A stretch of DNA of 57,402 bases from Oscillatoriales cyanobacterium PMM_0008 (GTDB lineage: Bacteria; Cyanobacteriota; Cyanobacteriia; Cyanobacteriales; Aerosakkonemataceae), in assembly GCA_949128025.1 (NCBI GenBank), contig CASBRD010000229.1:1-57402 (forward strand), read 5' to 3'. The notes beneath the pieces were generated by a model, which made no database searches, was not told the DNA's origin, and saw only the letters and a program-made list of their open reading frames with translations. This document shows positions 51,438 to 57,402 of this stretch, in pieces (the first letter of the stretch is position 1; every line of letters begins with the position of its first letter). Position numbers and translations under genes: made by a program.

Positions 51438-53528
51438 TCAGCTTACATCCAAAGTCCGCACCAAAAAAGCCCACTTATCAGCCGCCTCCTCAATAATTTT
51501 AGCCGTAGGCTTCCCAGCACCGTGACCAGCCTTAGTTTCAATGCGAACTAACACCGGCTCAGATCCAGCGTGCGCCGCCTGCAAAGCCGCTGCAAACTTG
51601 AAACTATGCGGGGGTACTACCCGGTCATCACGATCGGCTGTAGTAATCATCGTAGCCGGATAAGCCGTGCCAGATTTGAGGTTGTGCAGAGGCGAGTAAG
51701 CATAAAGCACCTCAAACTCCTCTGGATTGTCAGCCGAACCATACTCAGAACACCAAGCCCAGCCGATCGTAAACTTATGGAAGCGTAACATATCCATCAC
51801 CCCCACAGCTGGTAAAGCCGCCGCAAATAAATCGGGACGTTGAGTCATGCACGCACCCACCAACAATCCCCCATTGCTGCCACCTGCTATCGCCAGTTTA
51901 GCAGGAGACGTATACCCATTGGCAATCAGCCACTCAGCCGCCGCAATAAAATCATCAAAAACATTCTGCTTTTTCAGCTTAGTTCCTGCTTGGTGCCAAT
52001 CTTCACCGTACTCGCCACCACCGCGCAAATTGGCAATAGCCAAAACCCCCCCCAACTCCATCCACACCAATTGACTAACCGAAAAACTGGGTGTCAGCGA
52101 AACATTAAAACCGCCGTATCCGTACAGATAAGTGGGATTATTCCCATTTAATTGCAAACCCTTCTTGTGGGTGATAAACATCGGCACTTTCGTACCATCC
52201 TTGCTGCTGTAAAATATCTGCTTCGTCTCATAATCATCTGGATTTAAATCAACATTCGGCTGACGGAAAAGCGTACTTTCACCGCTCACCATATCGTAGC
52301 GATAAATACTTGCTGGTGTCGTGAAACTTGTGTAGCTGTAAAAAGTTTCTCTATCGTGACGCTTACCGCCAAAACCACCCGCCGAACCGATTCCCGGTAA
52401 CTCCACTTCCCGGACATAAGCGCCGTTGAGATCGAAGATTTTGATTTGAGTGTGAGCATCTTTCAAGTAATCAGCAACAAACCAATTATTCAGCAAACCC
52501 AACCCTGACAAAACTTCCTCTGCCTGGGGAATGATTTCTTGCCAATTCTCGCGAGATGGGTTGCTGATGTCTATTGCAATAACTCGACCTCGCGGTGCAT
52601 CCAAATCAGTTCGGAACCAGAAAACTGAGCCATCATTGTCGATGAAACTGTAGCTAGCTTCAAATCCGTTGATTAGTTCGACTACTTCAGCATCTGGGTT
52701 AGTCAAATCTTTGTAAAAAATCAGATTTTTTGGATCTGTTCCCTGCCAAACCGAGATAATCAAATATTTTCCATCTTCGCTAACACCACCGCTAAATCCC
52801 CATTCTTTTCGATCGGGCCTGTCATAGATCAGAATATCTTCTTCTTGAAGTGTTCCAATCCGATGGTAGAAGAGTTTTTGAAAGTAATTAACATCTTCAA
52901 ATTTAGTTTGTTCGTTAGGTTCGTCGTAGCGACTGTAAAAAAATCCTTGATTGTCGTGCGTCCAAGAAGCACCGGAAAACTTAATCCATTTTAAGCAATC
53001 CGGTCTGTCTTCCCCTGTTTCCACATCGCGGACTTTCCATTCTTGCCAATCAGAACCGGAACTAGACAAACCATAAGCCATTAAGTTACCATCTTCGCAG
53101 ATCGCTATACCGGAAAGAGCAACTGTGCCATCTTCCGAGAGTTTGTTGGGATCGAGCAGTAGCCTTGCTTCGGCTTCGCTCAGCACAAGTGGTTCGGCGT
53201 CGAGGGAAGTTAAGGTATAAAGTACACTTTGGTTTTGCAAACCATCATTTTTAAAATAGAAGTAGCGGTTACCTTCTTTAAAGGGAATGCTATATTTTTC
53301 ATAATCCCAGAGTTGGGTGAGACGCTGCTTAATTTTTTCCCGAACTGGAATTTCATTGAGGTATTGAAATGTGACTTGGTTTTGCGCTTCCACCCAAGCT
53401 TTTGTTTCATCGGAGTCAGGGTCTTCTAACCAACGATAGTAGTCGGATACTTTTGTACCGTGATAGTCGTCAACTACATCAACTTTTTGACTGGTAGGAT
53501 AAGTTAGGGGCCGATCTGAATAAGGCAT
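51438..53528 (-). CDS. Prolyl oligopeptidase (peptidase family S9A)
   Basis: The 696-residue protein opens with the typical YPTSQKVDVVDDYHGTKVSD, then a seven-bladed propeller, and ends with an alpha/beta hydrolase fold. The catalytic set is Ser551 (GGSNGG), Asp near 634-635 (DDRVVP) and His669 (AGHGAGKP). These cytosolic enzymes cleave proline-containing oligopeptides after Pro. No signal peptide is seen. A G/C-rich tract (51395-51437) follows the stop codon. It is single and divergent from the VapBC cassette. Confidence 0.95.
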   Translation of the reverse strand: MPYSDRPLTYPTSQKVDVVDDYHGTKVSDYYRWLEDPDSDETKAWVEAQNQVTFQYLNEIPVREKIKQRLTQLWDYEKYSIPFKEGNRYFYFKNDGLQNQSVLYTLTSLDAEPLVLSEAEARLLLDPNKLSEDGTVALSGIAICEDGNLMAYGLSSSGSDWQEWKVRDVETGEDRPDCLKWIKFSGASWTHDNQGFFYSRYDEPNEQTKFEDVNYFQKLFYHRIGTLQEEDILIYDRPDRKEWGFSGGVSEDGKYLIISVWQGTDPKNLIFYKDLTNPDAEVVELINGFEASYSFIDNDGSVFWFRTDLDAPRGRVIAIDISNPSRENWQEIIPQAEEVLSGLGLLNNWFVADYLKDAHTQIKIFDLNGAYVREVELPGIGSAGGFGGKRHDRETFYSYTSFTTPASIYRYDMVSGESTLFRQPNVDLNPDDYETKQIFYSSKDGTKVPMFITHKKGLQLNGNNPTYLYGYGGFNVSLTPSFSVSQLVWMELGGVLAIANLRGGGEYGEDWHQAGTKLKKQNVFDDFIAAAEWLIANGYTSPAKLAIAGGSNGGLLVGACMTQRPDLFAAALPAVGVMDMLRFHKFTIGWAWCSEYGSADNPEEFEVLYAYSPLHNLKSGTAYPATMITTADRDDRVVPPHSFKFAAALQAAHAGSEPVLVRIETKAGHGAGKPTAKIIEEAADKWAFLVRTLDVS

Positions 53529-53567
53529 AGCATGGGTTATAGCAACATTGTCCAGTGTAGCGTCTGC

Positions 53568-53595
53568 GATCTGGGTCTTACCCAGATCTGTTCCA
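53568..53595. repeat. Palindromic repeat upstream of the VapBC cassette
   Basis: GATCTGGGT-CTT-ACCCAGATC followed by TGTTCCA. A copy with the loop reversed (AAG) but the same TGTTCCA end lies at 54383-54410, after the cassette. The two bound the TA genes. Confidence 0.85.
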
Positions 53596-53635
53596 ATCCT
53601 CTACTCTAGAGAGTATAAAGGTTGTAGGTATAGAT

Positions 53636-53932
53636 ATGACCGCACAAACTCAACAATCTCAGATTCTTCTGCCACCCGAACAATATGAGACGCTGGCCCA
53701 GATAGCAACTAAGCAAGGTCGTACCATTTCGGAAGTGGTACAGGAAATGGTGCGTCTGGGGCTAGAATCTTTCGAGGAACAGCATAAAATACGTCAAATG
53801 GAAATCCTCGAACGGTTAAACCAGAGGCGACTGGAAGACTACCGAATGCACGGTATGTATCCAGGTGATATAGTTGCCGAGGTACGGGCGGAACGGGAAA
53901 AGCAAATTGACAGGGTAATGAGAGGTGAGTGA
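53636..53932 (+). CDS. Ribbon-helix-helix VapB-type antitoxin
   Basis: The 98-residue protein has an RHH DNA-binding N-terminus (ILLPPEQYETLAQIATKQGR, TISEVVQEMVRLGLE) and a long charged C-terminal helix that should bind the toxin. It forms an operon with the PIN toxin, whose ATG shares the A of this gene's TGA stop. It probably represses its own promoter, perhaps through the palindrome at 53568. Confidence 0.88.
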   Translation: MTAQTQQSQILLPPEQYETLAQIATKQGRTISEVVQEMVRLGLESFEEQHKIRQMEILERLNQRRLEDYRMHGMYPGDIVAEVRAEREKQIDRVMRGE

Positions 53933-54369
53933 TGAAAGTTATGCCAGACTCGAATATTGTCTTGGCGTTAGTAATTACACTACCCTATTCAGAAGCAGCC
54001 ATCCGCAAGATGCAACAGTGGGAGCAGCAGAAAGCTGAATTTGTAGTGCCGACTTTGTGGTCTTATGAGGTGGTTTCCACTCTCCGAAAGGCAGTTGCAA
54101 GCGGTAGAACTTCTCCTGAGACTGCGGCTGCTAATCTCCAAGATATTTTGTCTATGGAGATTCGGCAAGTTCCGCCGACTCCTGCACTTCATCAGCAGGC
54201 TCTAGACTGGGCGGCTCGATTAAATCAGATTGTAGCTTATGATGCTGCCTATCTTGCTCTAGCTGAATCTGAAGGGGCAGAATTCTGGACAGCTGACCAG
54301 AGACTTGCTAATGCCGCTCTACAGGCAGGCGCTCTATGGGTTCACCATATCAGTGAGTCATTATCTTGA
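53932..54369 (+). CDS. vapC: VapC-type PIN toxin
   Basis: The 145-residue PIN protein has the first Asp in VMPDSNIVLALVI, Glu in LWSYEVVSTLRKA, and Asp residues in VAYDAAYLALAE and EFWTADQRLANAA. All expected metal ligands are present, so it should be an active ribonuclease. The ATG at 53932 overlaps the antitoxin stop (TGATG); a GTG at 53929 would add one residue. This is the second complete PIN pair in the window. Confidence 0.9.
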   Translation: MKVMPDSNIVLALVITLPYSEAAIRKMQQWEQQKAEFVVPTLWSYEVVSTLRKAVASGRTSPETAAANLQDILSMEIRQVPPTPALHQQALDWAARLNQIVAYDAAYLALAESEGAEFWTADQRLANAALQAGALWVHHISESLS

Positions 54370-54382
54370 CAAGTAGAGGAGC

Positions 54383-54410
54383 GATCTGGGTAAGACCCAG
54401 ATCTGTTCCA
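54383..54410. repeat. Palindromic repeat downstream of the VapBC cassette
   Basis: GATCTGGGT-AAG-ACCCAGATC followed by TGTTCCA, 14 bases after the vapC stop. The stem-loop is the exact reverse complement of the upstream copy while the TGTTCCA tail is in the same orientation. It may double as a terminator. Confidence 0.85.
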
Positions 54411-54469
54411 CAAATCGATCCCCAAAAGCCAAAGTAAAAAGCCATCCTTATTTTTTGACTTTTGAATGA

Positions 54470-54557
54470 GTACGGGCGGGTTGAGCCCTTGTACTGAGCG
54501 AAGCCGAAGTACACACATCTGGTTACCAACAGAATATTTTACAAAACCCGCCCCTAC
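54470..54557. repeat. Palindromic interspersed repeat, family R2, copy 2
   Basis: GTACGGGCGGGTTG at 54470 and AAACCCGCCCCTAC ending at 54557 form the outer arms. Inside is a second inverted motif (TTGTACTGAGCGAAGCCGAAGTAC). It lies between the convergent vapC and CheA-like genes. Confidence 0.75.
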
Positions 54558-54572
54558 TGACTTTTGACTTTT

Positions 54573-57402
54573 TTAGACGTTGCTACTGCTAGTAACCAGC
54601 ACCTCACCTTTGAGCATCCGCGAAGCCGCATCCAGCAAAGCTTCTTCCAAATAAGGTTTGGTGAAGTAGCCCCTCGCGCCCCGCTCAACTGCCATTTGGC
54701 GATGTTTTTCCGCACCGCGAGAAGTGAGCATAGCCACCGGCAAATGATTCAAATCCGGGTCTTTTTGTAAGCGAGACAGCAACTCCAGACCGTCCATCCT
54801 GGGCATTTCGATATCGCAGAAGACAATTTCGCAAGGCAGACCGGACTTGAGTTTATCCCAAGCTTCTTGACCGTCGCGAGCTTGTTCCACCCGATATCCA
54901 GCCTTATTAAACGTCATCGAGAGCAGTTCCCGCACGGTAATCGAATCATCGACAATCAGCACAGTAGGCTCGACTGGCTTCTCCTCGATCGTAATACCCG
55001 TACTGCGATCGCGCCAAATATTCCCACCCTGTTGAATGCGACCCAGCGAGAGGTCAATCAGTTCCAAAACATCACCAATAGGCATGATCCGACCATCCCC
55101 CAGCACCGTCGCACCAGCAACGCCCAGCGGCTTGGGTATCGGCCCTTCGATTTGCTTAATCACAATTTCTTGTTCGCCCAACACCTGATCCACTTGCAGA
55201 GCGATGAAGTTGCCAGCAGTACGCAGCACTACGATCGAAATTGTATCCTCCTCCTTACTGCCGCCATAGACACTGCCCCTCCCCAACTGACGATGGTAAG
55301 TCATCAGATCGGAGAGAGGTCTAAAGGGCAATATCATATCGCGCCACGGAACACATTGATTCCCCTCCTCATTAATTTGGATGCGATCTTTTTCTATATC
55401 CAGCGCGTCTTCCACACCATCCATCGGGAAAGCGATCCGAGCCTTCTCGCTTAGGCAGCACAGCGCCTTGCAAATACTCAGAGTTAGGGGCAGCCGAATA
55501 GTGAAAGTAGTTCCCTTCCCCGGAGTGGAATCGGTCGTAATAGTGCCGCGAATTTCGCTGAGACTGGTGAGAACCACGTCCATACCAATCCCTTTACCAG
55601 CGAGCAAATCCGCTTCATCTTTGACGCTAAAACCAGGATGGTAGATGAGTTGGTGTACTTCATGACGGGTAATGGTTTTGCCCTCTTCCCGTGTAATCAG
55701 CCCTTTTTCGATCGCCTTAGCTTTCACCCGTTCCACATCAATCCCGGCACCATCATCAGAGAACGAGATGACCGTCTGGTTGCCTTGGTGGAACGCACCG
55801 ATCGAGATCCTACCTACAGGTGGTTTACCAGCGCGTTGCCGCACTTCTGGACTTTCAACACCGTGGGCCAGAGCATTATTAACCAAATGCTTCAGCGGGT
55901 CGGAGAAATGTTCCAGGATTAGTTTATCAATCAGCGTCTCCCGACCTTCAATCCGAATCTCAGCGACTTTACCCGACTCTGCGGCTTTATCTCGCACGTA
56001 GCGAAGTAGTGGAAATACCCGTTCGATCTCTCCGAATGGCACCATCCGAGCGCGAGTCAAACCTTCTTGGAGTTGAGTGCTTACCTGTCGGAACTGACGG
56101 CTGACTTGCTCGGTATCATCTGTAACGAATTCAATATCAGAAGTGGACTCTCGCACACGGACAATTAGCTCGATCATTTCTTGCGAGAGGGAGTGGAAGC
56201 CGGTAAACCGATCCATTTCCAGAGGGTCATAGTCTCCACTGCCCAATTGATGTGCAAACAGGGAGCCTTCCGACAGGGAGGAGCGATAGTTCTTGCGGCT
56301 AGCCAGTAGAGAGGCTTCCAGGAGTGTTCGCTCATACAGATCCTGCATCCTAGCTCCCACGTCGCTCAGTTGCTGCACTTGGTTGAGTAAGTTATCCAGA
56401 CATAGCCGTAGCCGTTCTTGATCCTGCTCTAGGGTGTTGCGGTTCACTACCAGTTCCCCAACCAGGTTGCTGAGGTTGTCCATGTGCTTGACTGGCACTT
56501 TCATGGTTTGTTCAAACCAGGCTCTGGTCTGACGCTTCTGCGGAGTAGCCGAGGAATTGGTCTTGTGTTTCTGTCCGGTCATTCCCCCTGGTCCCTTGTC
56601 CGCATCTGCCACCATTCGCTCCAGCTCGTCAAAGTCAAAGTCCAAGTCGTCTTTAAACTTATCCACCTTTTCCGTAGCGCGACTAGGGGCTGGCGAGGTT
56701 GATGGGGGGACGGGATCTGCTGGAGGGGGTGTTTTAAGTTTCCCTAGCGATTCGCTGTCCAACAAGGCTTCCAGTTCGGCAAAGTCATCTAATTCATTGA
56801 CTGTTGACGATCGGGTGTTGACCGATCGTTCTTGTGTAAGGGACGGTGAACTCTCATCACTTAGCAGCCCCTCTAATTCGGCAAAATCATCAAGTAAGCT
56901 ATCGCCTCCCGCTTGCGCTTCGCTATAGACTAGGGGAAGATTATGCTCCTCTGTTTCCCTAGTCTCTTCTTCATTTATCGTAACTGCAAACACAGCCCCA
57001 TTTTCAAAATCGAATTCTGCTCGCGAGTCGTTGCCTTCTAGTTGGAAGTCCTCAATACTGGATTGAGATTCCCCGCTTTCACGATCGGTTTCTAGATTTA
57101 GAGAAAAGTCTCGATCTTCATCTTCAGGATTTTGGAACAGAGCGAGAAACGCATCGTTTTCTTGTTCGTCGCTATCTTCTTGTGCTAGTTCCGGCGAGGT
57201 TTCTAGCTCTGTTGAGAAGTCCTCTTCTAACCACGCCAATGTTTCATGTTCGTCAGACTCCATTTCGATCGGCATTTCGGTTTGGGGAAGATCTAAGAAA
57301 TCCATCCCTGTTGCTGTTGAGCTGTCGAAGAGGTCGGAAGTTTCAAAGTCGTCTGGTGCAACGTCTCCAACAGGCGCTTCTGTCTCCTCTGCCCCTCTGC
57401 CC
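54573..57402 (-). CDS. CheA-type hybrid histidine kinase (partial, runs off the right edge)
   Basis: The reading frame stays open beyond the ATG at 57305 to the window end, so the N-terminal HPt part is outside. Visible domains in order: an acidic linker, the CheA dimerisation helices (HMDNLSNLVGELVVNRNTLE), the HATPase domain (PLKHLVNNALAHGVESPEVR, FSDDGAGID, GKGIGMDVV), a CheW-like coupling domain (FPMDGVEDAL to GATVLGDGRIMPIGD) and a C-terminal receiver (VLIVDDSITVR, the phospho-Asp in FCDIEMPRMDG, TKPY). Such CheA/CheY fusions control pilus motility or phototaxis in cyanobacteria. Chemotaxis partner genes must lie to the right. Confidence 0.93.
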   Translation of the reverse strand, partial: GRGAEETEAPVGDVAPDDFETSDLFDSSTATGMDFLDLPQTEMPIEMESDEHETLAWLEEDFSTELETSPELAQEDSDEQENDAFLALFQNPEDEDRDFSLNLETDRESGESQSSIEDFQLEGNDSRAEFDFENGAVFAVTINEEETRETEEHNLPLVYSEAQAGGDSLLDDFAELEGLLSDESSPSLTQERSVNTRSSTVNELDDFAELEALLDSESLGKLKTPPPADPVPPSTSPAPSRATEKVDKFKDDLDFDFDELERMVADADKGPGGMTGQKHKTNSSATPQKRQTRAWFEQTMKVPVKHMDNLSNLVGELVVNRNTLEQDQERLRLCLDNLLNQVQQLSDVGARMQDLYERTLLEASLLASRKNYRSSLSEGSLFAHQLGSGDYDPLEMDRFTGFHSLSQEMIELIVRVRESTSDIEFVTDDTEQVSRQFRQVSTQLQEGLTRARMVPFGEIERVFPLLRYVRDKAAESGKVAEIRIEGRETLIDKLILEHFSDPLKHLVNNALAHGVESPEVRQRAGKPPVGRISIGAFHQGNQTVISFSDDGAGIDVERVKAKAIEKGLITREEGKTITRHEVHQLIYHPGFSVKDEADLLAGKGIGMDVVLTSLSEIRGTITTDSTPGKGTTFTIRLPLTLSICKALCCLSEKARIAFPMDGVEDALDIEKDRIQINEEGNQCVPWRDMILPFRPLSDLMTYHRQLGRGSVYGGSKEEDTISIVVLRTAGNFIALQVDQVLGEQEIVIKQIEGPIPKPLGVAGATVLGDGRIMPIGDVLELIDLSLGRIQQGGNIWRDRSTGITIEEKPVEPTVLIVDDSITVRELLSMTFNKAGYRVEQARDGQEAWDKLKSGLPCEIVFCDIEMPRMDGLELLSRLQKDPDLNHLPVAMLTSRGAEKHRQMAVERGARGYFTKPYLEEALLDAASRMLKGEVLVTSSSNV

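Noticed and set aside
54867-55922. Frames antisense to the CheA gene
   Set aside because: Shadow frames of a strongly recognisable kinase on the opposite strand.

Overview
This 57.4 kb window looks like chromosomal DNA of a filamentous, Oscillatoriales-type cyanobacterium. The signs are many HIP1-type octamers (GCGATCGC), intergenic heptamer arrays and palindromic repeats typical of that group, a high-light-inducible chlorophyll-binding protein, a PRK-like kinase, and many cyanobacteria-restricted families (Uma2, DUF6464, DUF6887/6888, HEAT/pentapeptide proteins, NB-ARC STAND proteins). The species assignment is inference. I saw no tRNA, rRNA, CRISPR array or transposase gene.

Region 1 (1-12.6 kb) is accessory. 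It begins with broken toxin-antitoxin (TA) modules: a brnT pseudogene, a truncated antitoxin/PIN pair, a truncated vapC, and a gene scrap joined to a 51 bp copy of vapC. These surround one intact AbrB/PIN pair, a DUF6888/DUF6887 pair and a vMAP/NB-ARC STAND ATPase. It continues with two very large minus-strand genes: a 1208-residue SF2-type helicase and a 1004-residue protein I cannot place. This pair is my best candidate for an undescribed system. A peptidoglycan amidase follows.

Region 2 (13-23.6 kb) is mostly core: a GH13 amylase, a PAS/GAF histidine kinase, an ABC ATPase, an ABM-fold protein, an orphan DUF433 antitoxin, a frameshifted PRK-like kinase, ketopantoate reductase and a DUF697-type GTPase.

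Region 3 (23.8-28.7 kb) is accessory again. A STAND protein appears to be split into an HTH-NB-ARC gene and a TPR gene, with a Uma2 nuclease gene between them. A divergent pair encodes an acidic 91-residue protein and a small HEYGH zincin.

Region 4 (28.8-40.2 kb) is housekeeping: fmt, alanine dehydrogenase, an HLIP, an OmpA-like protein, MerR and WD40 genes, and two tandem HEAT/pentapeptide paralogues.

Region 5 (40.3-48.3 kb) holds a phosphorothioation (Dnd)-type locus: a restriction-type helicase, a small associated protein, DndD, associated protein 4 and DndB. A Uma2 gene, a TumA/TumE-type pair and a MazG-like enzyme sit among them. No DndC sulfurtransferase, DndA or DndE is recognisable in the window.

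Region 6 (48.8-57.4 kb) carries a fatty acid hydroxylase, a rhomboid protease, a prolyl oligopeptidase, a VapBC cassette bounded by near-identical palindromes, and a CheA-type hybrid kinase that runs off the right edge.
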